In this document: positions 23,940 through 32,362 of the stretch, piece by piece | How the letters are laid out: each line of letters opens with the position of its first letter | How positions within the stretch are numbered: position 1 is the stretch's first letter | Source: a virus | DNA length: 64,000 bases | IMG/VR virus record: IMGVR_UViG_3300048838_000238 | Span: 1 to 64,000 of that record | Direction: 5' to 3' (one strand) | Translations under genes and position numbers: made by a program | Notes under the pieces: model-generated | The model's database searches: none | What the model saw: the letters and a program-made list of their open reading frames with translations, nothing else | Told to the model about the DNA's origin: nothing

Positions 23940-23987
23940 CTATATCCTTACGATATAGGTCATTCGCCGCAAGACGGTGAATCTTGC
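23940..23987 (-). promoter_or_regulatory. FliA-like promoter with perfect operator
   Basis: Minus strand: GCAAGATTC, 10 nt, GGCGAATGAC, then CTATATC/GTAAG/GATATAG with perfect 7-bp arms. Overlaps the stop region of 23960-24556. Drives 23540-23914 and the small genes below it. Confidence 0.85.
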
Positions 23988-24556
23988 TGTTCGGCGGAAT
24001 TCTTTTTGATTTGCTCGACGAGCCGCTCAAAATCCTCGTCATGCAGTCCGTCCCAGTCGTAAGTCAGCGAGCCGTGGCGAGCGAAGAACGTCGTCAAAAC
24101 AGCGATCCTTCCGACAACGTGCAAGCACGGCACGACAAAGCAGCACAGCTTAGTTCGCTCGCACACAAACAGCGTTACTTTCCGGCCTCTATTGCACCAC
24201 TTCGCGTTCTTCAGCCACAACTTGTACTCGTCAAGAACCTTTGGATCGTGGTCGCTTCGGCGGCCACGCATCACCGCGCGCTTGATCCTACCGGCCACTT
24301 CTTCGCGGCTCTTTACTGAGTCCCGAGTCCGAAACAAATACTGGTCGATCGCGTGATCTGGTACGGTGATCAGATCCCATTCCGGCAAGATGCCGCTGAC
24401 GTCGAAAGGTGTCTGCGGATGCTCGCTGTCTGGGTGCTGCTGATGAATCGGTTGCTGTTGGCTCCGGTAGGCCATGCGGTCCAGGCGTTCCGCGCGGATG
24501 TTGCGGCCCTTCCGTTGGCGCTTTGAATTGGTGTTCCGTCGCATGGCTGGGCTCAC
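23960..24556 (-). CDS. Hypothetical protein (198 aa)
   Basis: GTG 24556 overlaps the upstream stop (GTGA). Very basic N-terminus, then a domain with VPDHAIDQYLFRTRDSVKSR, VTLFVCERTKLCCFVVPCL and VVGRIAVLTTFF that looks alpha/beta, somewhat toxin- or RNase-like. No family assigned. Lies in the replication gene run. Confidence 0.5.
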   Translation of the reverse strand: MSPAMRRNTNSKRQRKGRNIRAERLDRMAYRSQQQPIHQQHPDSEHPQTPFDVSGILPEWDLITVPDHAIDQYLFRTRDSVKSREEVAGRIKRAVMRGRRSDHDPKVLDEYKLWLKNAKWCNRGRKVTLFVCERTKLCCFVVPCLHVVGRIAVLTTFFARHGSLTYDWDGLHDEDFERLVEQIKKNSAEQQDSPSCGE

Positions 24557-25215
24557 TTTCCGTCGGCGGATGGGTTCTTCAATTCCAATTGCGGCACATT
24601 ATCCCTGTGGCCGACTCTCTGATGCGGTAACGCCAGCGGCGGCAAGCCGGTTTTCACCTTCTTCGCGCCGCCAAGATCAATCAGCTTTGTCGTTCCGTCT
24701 CCGTAGCGGACTTCATGGACCCCGACGTCCGATAGTCCGACCAGCGGACGACAGGCATCGCCGTTCACGCCGACTCGCATGAACGCCTGGTAGGTCTTGA
24801 TAAAATCTTGTTTTGCCCACTTGTCGAACTCTTCCTCGGTTTTACTCAGGAGCGCGACCCAGCCGCCCAGGTTCCGAATCGTGGCGTTAATTAGGCCGTC
24901 GTCAAAGTCGACGTGGTGATACGAGTTGTGTCCGGACGCGATCGCGTCACAGACGGCTTGCCAAGCGGCTACGGCGCGATCCTCGGGAGCCATTTCGCCG
25001 CAGAGTCGGCGAATCTCGACCGGCTTCGGCATGAATGTGAGGGTGTTAATCGCTCTCGTCGTCGCCTGCTCGATCGCCGTGACAGGAATATCCTGCAAGC
25101 CGAGTTGGTAGGCATTCAGCAGGGCGTCAGTCGGCTTCCTGTCGAACGTCTCGGCCAGCGCCAAGATGCACAGGTCGACAGAGTCCTGTTCAGTTTGCGG
25201 TCTGTTGATTTGCAC
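24553..25215 (-). CDS. Helicase-loader-like replication protein (DUF6475-like)
   Basis: 220 residues from GTG 25215 (GGAG 10 nt upstream). LALAETFDRKPTDALLNAYQ, FMPKPVEIRRLCGE and HVDFDDGLINATIRNLGGWV fit the DUF6475 pattern of phage replication accessory proteins. Sits directly after the replication-initiator-like gene with a 26-bp overlap, the usual place for a helicase loader. Function inferred from context and family. Confidence 0.6.
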   Translation of the reverse strand: MQINRPQTEQDSVDLCILALAETFDRKPTDALLNAYQLGLQDIPVTAIEQATTRAINTLTFMPKPVEIRRLCGEMAPEDRAVAAWQAVCDAIASGHNSYHHVDFDDGLINATIRNLGGWVALLSKTEEEFDKWAKQDFIKTYQAFMRVGVNGDACRPLVGLSDVGVHEVRYGDGTTKLIDLGGAKKVKTGLPPLALPHQRVGHRDNVPQLELKNPSADGK

Positions 25216-26122
25216 GATCGCGTCTCCGCTGTTCGAGTAATGCGTACGATCCACGAGGATCGGAAACGGGCTTCTGCGGTGGCTTGTGGAAGTTCTCGAT
25301 GAATCGCGCCACATGGCCCGACGTTCTCATGATCAACTCAAGAGTCTGGTAAACCGTGCCGCTTTCGTTCTCCCCGCAGTTGTGCGGTGTTACGTGGCAA
25401 CCGTCGATGGCATGTCGAAGGTCGTCGACCGAATATCCTTCCAGGAACCGATCTCGGATTTTGTTTCGCTCTTTGTCTCCAGGCTTGCTCTTGACGTGGT
25501 ACGTCTGGTAATGGGCCATGACGGCGCTGATCGCTTTCTGAATTTCCACCTTCGACAGCGTCTTGCCGTTCGCCGAATCAAGCTGTTCGCCGCTTCGGCA
25601 CGGAGTTCCGTTCTGTTCCGTTCCGTTCCCTTCCCTTCTATTCCCTTCTATTCCGTTCCCTTCCCTTCCATAGTCACTTACCTGCGGGATGGCCGCAGGA
25701 AGGTGCGGGATTGCCGCAGACTCTCCGCAGGTAGATGCAACGGCTTGTCCTGGTTGATCTTGCGAGATTTCCAGTTCCAGCCACTTGATATCCAGAAGTC
25801 TCCCGATTGCCACCGCGACGATAGCGGCAGGCAGCCTTGTGATCCGGCTTATAGACTGTGCGCAGTGTGGTGCGCCGCAGCTCCGCAGTAGGGTGCCGCG
25901 AGGCTCGCACTTAGATGCGACCTGCACGATAGCCACCCACGCACCTAAGTGCGCCGCGCCGTCGGGATGGTCCACAAGCTCGGTGTAGCCGTCGCCGTCG
26001 TGCTTGTTCGGGAACGGCACCCAGGACATTTGTTTCATATCGCGAGTCCTGTTGTTCTCAAAATGCGTATCCCAGCCAGCAATGCGAAGCACGCCTTCCA
26101 TGACCCAGACTCCGTTATCCAC
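25190..26122 (-). CDS. Phage replication initiator-like protein
   Basis: 310 residues. N-terminal ~100 residues look like a winged-helix initiator domain (GAWVAIVQVASK, RITRLPAAIVAVAIGRLLD). A low-complexity linker (GREGNGIEGNRREGNG) leads to a C-terminal helical domain ending with a basic tail. This build (wHTH, linker, C-domain) is typical of phage replisome organisers, whose gene often contains the origin. The linker DNA is a TTCC-type repeat tract. Confidence 0.55.
   Translation of the reverse strand: MDNGVWVMEGVLRIAGWDTHFENNRTRDMKQMSWVPFPNKHDGDGYTELVDHPDGAAHLGAWVAIVQVASKCEPRGTLLRSCGAPHCAQSISRITRLPAAIVAVAIGRLLDIKWLELEISQDQPGQAVASTCGESAAIPHLPAAIPQVSDYGREGNGIEGNRREGNGTEQNGTPCRSGEQLDSANGKTLSKVEIQKAISAVMAHYQTYHVKSKPGDKERNKIRDRFLEGYSVDDLRHAIDGCHVTPHNCGENESGTVYQTLELIMRTSGHVARFIENFHKPPQKPVSDPRGSYALLEQRRRDRANQQTAN
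25608..25672 (-). repeat. Pyrimidine-rich pentamer repeats in initiator gene
   Basis: About 65 bp of the plus strand consist of TTCCG, TTCCC and TTCTA units with near-pure strand asymmetry, encoding the Gly/Glu/Asn/Arg linker. Such short repeats inside an initiator gene could be initiator-binding iterons or a DNA-unwinding/purine-strand element. Confidence 0.7.
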
Positions 26123-26201
26123 GACGTCTCGCGACGCCTAATCCGTTCGGTGCCGTAATTCCCTGCCGCAGACGATCCGCGACTGATAGGTACAACTCCG
26201 T

Positions 26202-26666
26202 CTAATCCCAAACTCCAGCCGCATTCCCCATCGCGAACGCCAGCAGCCTTTCAGCGGCGTGCTGACTCATGGCGTCGCCAAGGACGTGCAATTCTGAAAA
26301 TCCCAATTCGTTCCGGCGCTTCAGTAGTTGGATCTTCTCGGCGCTGCCGGGCTCGAAAGACGTCGGCAGCGATTCCGCCAGAGTTTCTCCCGAGTCGCTG
26401 AGCCTCTGAACTCTCCTGCGAAGCGCCATGCTGCGATTCAATTGTCGGTAGTAGTCCCGGCACAACTCGCATCGCTTGATCGATTGGTCTTCGCGCAGCT
26501 CGCCACAACGGACGCACCGCTTCCTAGCGTCCCTAGACGCCGCCTGCCGGAGTTTGTAGTTCTGCTTTTGCTTCCGGCACGGCTTGCACATCTTGAACCC
26601 GGTTGGCGCTTCCTTCGCGCGACACCGCGTACACTTCGTCACGGGCACCTCCATGCACTCACGCAT
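26202..26666 (-). CDS. Zinc-finger protein with four CxxC pairs
   Basis: 154 residues from ATG 26666 (a TTG 8 codons upstream and an ATG 4 codons downstream are alternatives). CTRC, CKPC, CVRC and CELC form two zinc ribbons in the basic first ~85 residues; the remainder is helical. Likely nucleic-acid binding. Lies downstream of the palindrome at 26694-26725. Confidence 0.6.
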   Translation of the reverse strand: MRECMEVPVTKCTRCRAKEAPTGFKMCKPCRKQKQNYKLRQAASRDARKRCVRCGELREDQSIKRCELCRDYYRQLNRSMALRRRVQRLSDSGETLAESLPTSFEPGSAEKIQLLKRRNELGFSELHVLGDAMSQHAAERLLAFAMGNAAGVWD

Positions 26667-26745
26667 CAATCGTTGCTGTTGCGCGGCCAATAAACGACGG
26701 TCCTGTCGTACGATAGGACCGTCGTATTAGCCGCTGTTTCGTCAC
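26659..26745 (-). CDS. Possible 28-aa leader peptide through hairpin
   Basis: GTG 26745 has a strong AAAGGAG 10 nt upstream; the overlapping ATG is followed at once by TGA. The basic peptide (TKQRLIRRSYRTTGPSFIGR) is encoded across the palindrome at 26694-26725 and stops near the zinc-finger start. Could be a regulatory leader ORF. Confidence 0.35.
   Translation of the reverse strand: MTKQRLIRRSYRTTGPSFIGRATATIDA
26694..26725 (-). terminator. Large palindrome, terminator-like
   Basis: Arms ACGACGGTCCT and AGGACCGTCGT (11 bp, perfect) around a near-palindromic GTCGTACGAT, so almost 32 bp self-complementary. On the minus strand it is followed by TTTATT, a short U tract. It separates the HNH-like gene from the zinc-finger gene. 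Confidence 0.55.
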
Positions 26746-26788
26746 ATGGATTTGTCTCCTTTGAAGAGATACTTCCGAGTTGCTTTCG

Positions 26789-26977
26789 TCACTCCCAACC
26801 GCTATTGCAGTCCTCGCAGACGAGAATCAACCCGCGAGTTGGTGAGTGATCTTGGGTTAGCTTGTCGCGATCCATCCACCGACCGCAGTGTTCGCACTTG
26901 CATTCCACCGCGTCGCCGTCGATGTCACTCGGTAGTCTTCCGCGACTTGCGAGCGGTCTGTCTGGTATTTGTCGCAC
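26789..26977 (-). CDS. Mini HNH-like/zinc protein
   Basis: 62 residues. CKCEHCGRW, then DKLTQDHSPTRG and CEDCNSG: a CxxC...DH...CxxCN arrangement as in tiny HNH nucleases. ATG 26977 lies inside the upstream gene; a GTG just before the first Cys pair would give only the domain. Start uncertain. Confidence 0.5.
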   Translation of the reverse strand: MRQIPDRPLASRGRLPSDIDGDAVECKCEHCGRWMDRDKLTQDHSPTRGLILVCEDCNSGWE

Positions 26978-27116
26978 TTCGTTCCTCCAGTTTTCTGAGT
27001 TCTTCGTCGATCAAAAACGCGATGTACTTGTGCGCCAGTCGGAGGCGGCACAGTCGCTTCCGACCGCACGCCTTTCCGCACTGGCTACACAAGTCCGATG
27101 TCCCGGTGTCGCTCAT
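26925..27116 (-). CDS. Small Cys-rich protein (63 aa)
   Basis: ATG 27116 overlaps the ATPase stop (ATGA). CSQCGKAC and CRLR at the N-terminus suggest a zinc knuckle; then a helix (AFLIDEELRKLEERS) and a basic tail. Unrecognised. Confidence 0.55.
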   Translation of the reverse strand: MSDTGTSDLCSQCGKACGRKRLCRLRLAHKYIAFLIDEELRKLEERSATNTRQTARKSRKTTE

Positions 27117-28708
27117 GCCGCTTGCCCGTAAATCTCTGCCCGCAGTTCGCCGTCCGAGCATTCAGCGGTCAAGATCGTCACGCCGTACATTTCGGCCAGA
27201 TCGGCAACGTGGTCGCGGTTTCCGGGATCAAGGTCTTGCCAAGCGTCTTGGTCCAGAATTAACAATCTGGTGCCGTCGCCTTCCGCCTCTCCGACCGCCT
27301 TGGCGCCGATCCGAATCGCCTCTGTCCAGCGTTCGCCAACCGAGAGCCTCGCAAACGGTTCTTCGCGCTCGTCTCGCTTGACTAACCAGCGCCCGCCAGA
27401 GAATCGCAGGCCGTCGATCTTGACCGCTGCCGAGAGCAAACCATCGGCTTGATCGGCTGCTGTACGCAGGGATGCGGCGACGGCAGCGATGCCGGACGCT
27501 TCCTTTGCCAGCTTATCGGCAGACGCTTTAATCTCTTGAGCTTGCCGAATCTTGTAGCCGACGGATTCGCGCTCCCGAGCGACTGTCAAATCCTGCAAGG
27601 ACTTGTCGAGTTCCTCTTGGCTTGGTCCGGCAATCGTGTTCAGCGTGACGGTATCTTGCAGGGCCGCGATCGACGCCTCGGTTTCTTCGGCGCGCAGCAC
27701 GCGCTGTTCGGCCATCTTGCGGCGCGATTCAGCTTCGGCAAGCTGTTCCTTCGCCAATTGCAGCGAGGCTTCCGCCGCCTTCACGAGGTCTTGAAAGCCC
27801 GTCACTTCCTCTGCGGTTCTGGCCAAAACGGCTTTCTCGGCGTCCAGGGAAAGCCCGGTCGCCGCGCGATGTACCTTGAGCTTTTCAAGTTCTTCCTGTG
27901 CGGCCTTCGCGGCTTGCGATTGCCGCTCGGCAGACCGCCGCTGCTCGTCCAGGCTCGTGTGACGCTTCAGCGCCGCTTCCACGTCCCGTTGGAGTTCTTC
28001 GCGGTCCCACTCCTGAGTCAGGTCAAGGTTGCCAGCGTTGGCCATGTCCTGTTGCGTCCGTGCCGCGTCGGCCTTGGCTTTGGCGTCTTTCTCTTGACGC
28101 AGCGCAGCCTGCTGAACCGCCCTCTTGAACATCGCATTGATCGTCACGAGGTCGCCAGCCTCTTCGGCGGCTGCCAGTGCTTCGGCATCCACCAAATCGG
28201 TAGCAGCTTTTGGGATCAATTCGCGGAACCGCTCGAAGGGCACCGATGCGCCGGTGATCTGGACCAACGCCAAGAGCCGCTTAGCGTCCGCCGCTTCCGG
28301 GTCAATCAACCCAGGATCGACGATGGTGCTCAAGTCAAAGCGGTCCTCGATATGCACGACTTCCAGTTCTTCCGGTCGCGCGCCGCTGTGCCGAACCTGT
28401 TTGGCAATCGTGGTCCGGCCGCCGAAGGCTTCGACGTAGCCGGTCCCGAGCGAGTCGTTGGCCGTGAGGCTGGTGACTTTCATCCCTAGTCGCGTTCGGA
28501 CGGCATTCAAGCAGGTTGTCTTGCCAGAGCCGTTTTTGCCCTTCAAGACCACGACGCAGCCTTTCTCAGGGATCGGAATCGTGCGGTGGGTAACGAGCCC
28601 CAGGCCGTCGATTTCAATGACGGAAGTTGTGCCGACGTTTGGTAACGTCGGCTGTTGCTTTGAGTTTTTCTTCTTGGTGCTCGCACCGTTCGTTGTGGAC
28701 GTTGCCAT
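27113..28708 (-). CDS. SMC/RecF-type coiled-coil ATPase
   Basis: 531 residues. Walker A GKNGSGKTT (~57-65), ~250 residues of coiled coil (Ala/Glu/Lys/Arg heptads, ~200-420), an ABC-type signature LSVGERW (~447) and Walker B LLILDQDAW (~477). This is the RecF/SMC-like head-coil-head build, shorter than RecN or Rad50. Located between recT and initiator genes, so probably in recombination or replication. The start overlaps the CsrA-like stop. Confidence 0.8.
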   Translation of the reverse strand: MATSTTNGASTKKKNSKQQPTLPNVGTTSVIEIDGLGLVTHRTIPIPEKGCVVVLKGKNGSGKTTCLNAVRTRLGMKVTSLTANDSLGTGYVEAFGGRTTIAKQVRHSGARPEELEVVHIEDRFDLSTIVDPGLIDPEAADAKRLLALVQITGASVPFERFRELIPKAATDLVDAEALAAAEEAGDLVTINAMFKRAVQQAALRQEKDAKAKADAARTQQDMANAGNLDLTQEWDREELQRDVEAALKRHTSLDEQRRSAERQSQAAKAAQEELEKLKVHRAATGLSLDAEKAVLARTAEEVTGFQDLVKAAEASLQLAKEQLAEAESRRKMAEQRVLRAEETEASIAALQDTVTLNTIAGPSQEELDKSLQDLTVARERESVGYKIRQAQEIKASADKLAKEASGIAAVAASLRTAADQADGLLSAAVKIDGLRFSGGRWLVKRDEREEPFARLSVGERWTEAIRIGAKAVGEAEGDGTRLLILDQDAWQDLDPGNRDHVADLAEMYGVTILTAECSDGELRAEIYGQAA

Positions 28709-28941
28709 TAGGCGGCCTCCTGAGTAGGTGATGGAAGTGGGGATACAGTTGGTACTTGGGATTCGGTTGGTGTTTGGTCGGCGCTGGCCCGCTTATCGGT
28801 CACGCCGGGACGGCGCACGGGAACGTCCCGTGGTGCCGTGATCGACACACTCGATGAGCTGTGGCTGCGCCGTGTGATAACGACCGTCGCGCTGCCAATT
28901 TGGAGCTTCTCGCCGTCCTTGATGGTTAAGACCAATGCCAT
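28708..28941 (-). CDS. CsrA-like RNA-binding protein
   Basis: 77 residues from ATG 28941 (AAGGAATCC upstream). ALVLTIKDGEKLQIGSATVV, a loop, then VSITAPRDVPVRR follow CsrA (LVLTRKxGExxxIG...IxAPxxVxVxR). Residues known to contact RNA in CsrA, the first strand and the VxR end, are kept. A Ser/Pro/Thr-rich tail of ~28 residues is extra. CsrA dimers bind GGA in mRNA leaders, so it may tune host or phage translation. First gene after the promoter at 28975-29022. Confidence 0.75.
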   Translation of the reverse strand: MALVLTIKDGEKLQIGSATVVITRRSHSSSSVSITAPRDVPVRRPGVTDKRASADQTPTESQVPTVSPLPSPTQEAA

Positions 28942-28974
28942 GATTTGGATTCCTTCCAAAGCTTGAAGTGGGTA

Positions 28975-29022
28975 CTATATCTACACGATATAGGCTGTTC
29001 GCCGCAAGTCGGAATATCTTGG
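28975..29022 (-). promoter_or_regulatory. FliA-like promoter with perfect operator
   Basis: Minus strand: CCAAGATAT, 10 nt, GGCGAACAGC, then CTATATC/GTGTA/GATATAG with perfect arms. It separates recT (stop 29024) from the CsrA-like gene it drives. Confidence 0.82.
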
Positions 29023-29023
29023 A

Positions 29024-30157
29024 CTACTTTTTGGCGAGAACTTCTTGCTTCGCCGAAATCGCCCTCAAAGTGAGTTCTCGGCACTGACTATCAGACCAGT
29101 CTGTACGAGCCGCTAACGCTAGAGACAGCACGGCGTCAGCGGTTTTAGCCGCGCGGATCGTTCCGAACTTGCGCATCCAGTCGGCGAACGCGGCATCTCG
29201 CTCCGCATCGGCAAGCTGCTCTGGAGTCTCGCTATCGCCGACGGGCGAATTGGAAGCCGCAACTTCCCCGGTGACTTCCGGGGTAGCTTCGGTGGCAACC
29301 TGCTGGGTATCCTGCTGCGCAGCAAGATCGACCGCATCCGCGCTCACCTGACCATCCATCGTGCTGAAAGATCCGAACATCGCAGCGACGTCTTGATCGG
29401 TCAGGTCGCGACCAGCGCTGTGCAGATTGTCGGCCACTTCGTCTGCTGACCACGGAACGGAATCGGGAACATCCTCGACGAACGGATCGTCGTCGTTCTC
29501 GCGGATCGAACCGTCGCTCTGAGTCGCTGCCGCTTCGCCGGCCACGCCGCCGCCAGACGCGCCGCCAGATACCTCCTGCCGCCTGATAATGATCTTAGCC
29601 TCTTCCTCGGTCACGACGTTGCCGCCCAACGGCATAAACAGCCTTGCGCAATGCCGAAACGAAAAGTTCCCGAGCATGTGGACCGGCATCTTCTCGGTCC
29701 ACATCCCGGCTATCGCTTCGTACTCTGTACGGTAGGCGCGATAGGCGGCCGGATACTTGCGGTGCTTGCTGTAGATCCGCGTCTCGACACAGACCACGTC
29801 GCCGTCTGAGTCGGTGCGATGGAGCTGCCGGAAGCCGTCGTAATGATCGCAGCGGTCCAGAATCTTAACCCAGCCGTCGATCGTGACGACTGCTAGAGTC
29901 CGCCCTTCCGGCGTCCGCTTGACGTAGATTTCCCGCGCTATCGGGTCCAAGTCGAACTTCGCGATCAGCGCGATCCCTTGATTCAGCTCTTGATCGGTTA
30001 GCTCTGGCCCGTCGGATACCCATAGATCGCGCAGGTATTCGTAGACTGCTTCCGGCTTTACTCCGAGCACTTCGGCGGCATCGGTCAGCCATTTTTGGCG
30101 AGGGCTCTTGTCTTTTGCGGGGACTGCTTTGGCAGCCGCCGGTGTTTTTTGAATCAC
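29024..30157 (-). CDS. recT: RecT/Bet-family ssDNA annealing protein
   Basis: 377 residues from GTG 30157, 8 nt after AAAAGGA. LIAKFDLDPIAREIYVKRTP, VVTIDGWVKI and a YDGFRQ...YSKHRKYPA stretch match the phage RecT/Bet core. The C-terminal ~180 residues are an acidic, low-complexity extension ending in a small helical domain, longer than usual. It anneals single strands in phage recombination, with the exonuclease (32363-33118) and SSB. Confidence 0.85.
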   Translation of the reverse strand: MIQKTPAAAKAVPAKDKSPRQKWLTDAAEVLGVKPEAVYEYLRDLWVSDGPELTDQELNQGIALIAKFDLDPIAREIYVKRTPEGRTLAVVTIDGWVKILDRCDHYDGFRQLHRTDSDGDVVCVETRIYSKHRKYPAAYRAYRTEYEAIAGMWTEKMPVHMLGNFSFRHCARLFMPLGGNVVTEEEAKIIIRRQEVSGGASGGGVAGEAAATQSDGSIRENDDDPFVEDVPDSVPWSADEVADNLHSAGRDLTDQDVAAMFGSFSTMDGQVSADAVDLAAQQDTQQVATEATPEVTGEVAASNSPVGDSETPEQLADAERDAAFADWMRKFGTIRAAKTADAVLSLALAARTDWSDSQCRELTLRAISAKQEVLAKK

Positions 30158-30170
30158 GGCTATTGTCCTT

Positions 30171-30581
30171 TTACTGATTTGGTGGATTCGCAGCAAAGCA
30201 AACGCGCGTCACGTAGATCGAGACGCACTTCTGCGTCTCGTCGTCTTCGATCACAGCGACCGGGAACAACGCGACTTCCTCACCGCCACCGTTTGGCTGG
30301 TCAAAGTCGGTTCCCCACATTCGCAGAATTCCGCCGCGCCACTTCTGCGGTGGAATGGACGGCCCCGCTGGCTGATACCAACACGCCGATCCGATGCGAT
30401 TGGGATTCGACCACAAGGCGTCTCTCGTCACCGACACCCAGGAAGCGAACGCCTCCACAGCTTGTTGAAAGCGATCCACGTCCGACGTGAGCTGACTTGA
30501 TCCGCCAAACCTTTCCATCGCATGTTGCAGCGAGTAAGCCGCTCTTTCAAACGATTCGGAGTTCAAAATCGGATTGTTCAT
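30171..30581 (-). CDS. Hypothetical protein (136 aa)
   Basis: Starts NNPILNSESFERAAYSLQHA; Trp/Gly-rich centre (WYQPAG, PPQKWRGGILRMWG) and a beta-rich end. First gene after the promoter at 30599-30646 and just upstream of recT. Unrecognised. Confidence 0.55.
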   Translation of the reverse strand: MNNPILNSESFERAAYSLQHAMERFGGSSQLTSDVDRFQQAVEAFASWVSVTRDALWSNPNRIGSACWYQPAGPSIPPQKWRGGILRMWGTDFDQPNGGGEEVALFPVAVIEDDETQKCVSIYVTRVCFAANPPNQ

Positions 30582-30598
30582 GATGGTTCATTTCCTGG

Positions 30599-30646
30599 TT
30601 ATGTCATCTCGATATAGGTCATTCGCCGGTCGCGATTGAATCTTGG
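30599..30646 (-). promoter_or_regulatory. FliA-like promoter with operator
   Basis: Minus strand: CCAAGATTC (best -35 match), 10 nt, GGCGAATGAC, then CTATATC/GAGAT/GACATAA. Drives 30171-30581 and recT. Confidence 0.82.
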
Positions 30647-30654
30647 GATTCATT

Positions 30655-31095
30655 TTAGAAGGGAATGTCCTCGTCCGGCGGCCCGTCGTAAGCAGCCGGT
30701 TCGTCCTGCATTTCTCCGCGATCGCTGCGAGAAGATCCGTTCGACTGCCCCTGTCCGCTGCCGTCCCTCTTACCGCCAAGGAGTTGCAGCCGCTCGCCGA
30801 TAACCTTTAGTTTCGACCGCTTCTGGCCGTCAGATTCCCACTGATCGAACTTGAGCTTGCCTTCTATAAAGACAGGGTCGCCTTTGCGCAGATACTCGTT
30901 TGCGATCTCTGCGGTGCGAGCAAAAAGAGAAACGTCGACAAACACGGTCGACTCTACCCACTCACCTTGCTTGTTCTTATACCTCTCGTTGATCGCTAGA
31001 CCGATCTCAGCAACGGCGGTCCCGCTTTGAAGATACTTCAGCGTGATATCACGGGTGACATTCCCCATAATAGCCACTCGGTTGTACGACGGCAT
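30655..31095 (-). CDS. ssb: Single-stranded DNA-binding protein
   Basis: 146 residues from ATG 31095. OB-fold signature [39 protein letters not shown] and a Gly/Ser-rich linker to the acidic tip PPDEDIPF, which recruits partner proteins. Length matches phage SSBs. Confidence 0.95.
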   Translation of the reverse strand: MPSYNRVAIMGNVTRDITLKYLQSGTAVAEIGLAINERYKNKQGEWVESTVFVDVSLFARTAEIANEYLRKGDPVFIEGKLKFDQWESDGQKRSKLKVIGERLQLLGGKRDGSGQGQSNGSSRSDRGEMQDEPAAYDGPPDEDIPF

Positions 31096-31149
31096 ACGAT
31101 TTCCTTTCTGAAATAACGGGCGTAACTTCCTGTACGAAGCGATCAAATC

Positions 31150-31923
31150 TTAAGATTCAAGAACCTCGGTTATCAGGTACTGAGACTCTGACATTTGAGT
31201 CAGCACAGATTCAACGGCGAGACAATCCAGTCGCGAATCATCTGGCGTCCGAACCCATGTTTCCATGTCGATCCATATCCTTGCATCGCCAGCGGCAGCG
31301 GCAATGAGCGGCAGTTGCCTTGATAGATTCTTTGGCCCGAGACCGCCGGCGTATCCGCAGTAAGCTGGTTGCTCCACGCCTTCGCCATGCTCTCCAGGAA
31401 ACACGTCGATCATTTCCGGTTTCGGCCACTGCTTGGGAACGATGCCAGCGCCGCCGCTAACATCGAACAGCACGAAGCATCTCTCGAAGTCGTTTTCCAT
31501 CGCCGCTTCCATGTGCTTGTTGCCGGTCGCGCCGTCGAACTGGAAAATGAAGTCCTTGCCTTTGATGGTGTCCAATGCACTCGCGAACGCCTTGCCATCG
31601 CAGCGCGTCCGTTCGGCGTGAAAGTTCAGTTGCACGCGAGTGAAGCAATCCAGAAGACTTGGTGGAATCGCAAGTTCTCCGACAAGTAATTGCCGCACCC
31701 ATCGGCCACAAAGGTGAAGCGAAAGCGGCAAGCCGCCTCTTGCTATCGCGACCCCCTGTAGATCAGTGATCCACCTTGGCGACGGAAAGCGGTAGCGTCC
31801 CTGACTCGATTCAGAAGCCAAAATTCCCCACTCAACAAACGGGAATCGTTCCGTCATCCTCACAAGCCACTCGATGTCAGTTGAGTCGTCCGCTCCGGTG
31901 ATTGTTACTCGGTCAATTTTCAT
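31150..31923 (-). CDS. Hypothetical TIM-barrel-like phage protein
   Basis: 257 residues from ATG 31923. KIDRVTITGADDSTDIEWLV, FVEWGILASESSQGR, LSLHLCGRWVRQLL and CGYAGGLGPKNLSRQL read like a TIM barrel related to phosphoribosylanthranilate isomerase; similar phage proteins are annotated so. Classical catalytic Cys/Asp are not clearly present, and an amino-acid-synthesis role in this phage is doubtful. Confidence 0.55.
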   Translation of the reverse strand: MKIDRVTITGADDSTDIEWLVRMTERFPFVEWGILASESSQGRYRFPSPRWITDLQGVAIARGGLPLSLHLCGRWVRQLLVGELAIPPSLLDCFTRVQLNFHAERTRCDGKAFASALDTIKGKDFIFQFDGATGNKHMEAAMENDFERCFVLFDVSGGAGIVPKQWPKPEMIDVFPGEHGEGVEQPAYCGYAGGLGPKNLSRQLPLIAAAAGDARIWIDMETWVRTPDDSRLDCLAVESVLTQMSESQYLITEVLES

Positions 31924-31955
31924 AACTCTCAGGCTCCTTGTTGAACTTTCTGTTA

Positions 31956-32360
31956 TCAATCCCACTCTTGTCCGAACCCATCGAATGTTTCCACGATCGT
32001 CCCAGTCGCGCCTTCGCCGCCGGGAAGCTGCGTTCTGAATTTGCAACCAGCCACATCAAATCCTGAACCTGCCGCGTATTCGGCAAAGAGTTCGATCGCA
32101 GAGTGAAGTTGCATCTCTAGGATCTGCTGGTCGCATTCGTCGAAGGCGGCGATATTGCCATTGGCGTACAGCATCATCTCGGCAATGCGCCGACCGTTAG
32201 GAACGTCGCTATGCTCTTGCTCTGGAGGTGGCATCTCACCTAGCAGTTCGTCTATTTGTGCCTTGCAATCCTCGATTGAACTCCCCTGACCGCACCGTCG
32301 GTCTTCAGGTCCGTCGTAGTCGCGAGGTGCGTCTTTAACCTCATATTCCAGATAGTCCAT
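31956..32360 (-). CDS. Acidic hypothetical protein (134 aa)
   Basis: Very acidic throughout (VKDAPRDYDGPEDRRC, LLGEMPPPEQEHSD, CDQQILEMQLHSAIELF). Might mimic DNA or act as an adaptor, but that rests on charge only. ATG 32360 is used; an ATG two codons upstream also exists. Confidence 0.5.
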   Translation of the reverse strand: MDYLEYEVKDAPRDYDGPEDRRCGQGSSIEDCKAQIDELLGEMPPPEQEHSDVPNGRRIAEMMLYANGNIAAFDECDQQILEMQLHSAIELFAEYAAGSGFDVAGCKFRTQLPGGEGATGTIVETFDGFGQEWD

Positions 32361-32362
32361 GT

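Noticed and set aside
24990-25022. Another FliA-like match (GAGATTC, 10 nt, GGCGAAATGG)
   Set aside because: It lies inside the helicase-loader-like coding region, away from any gene start, without operator; likely chance similarity.
31150-31923. Phosphoribosylanthranilate isomerase (TrpF) as a functional call
   Set aside because: Similar phage proteins are annotated so, but I cannot identify the catalytic residues; kept as TIM-barrel-like only.
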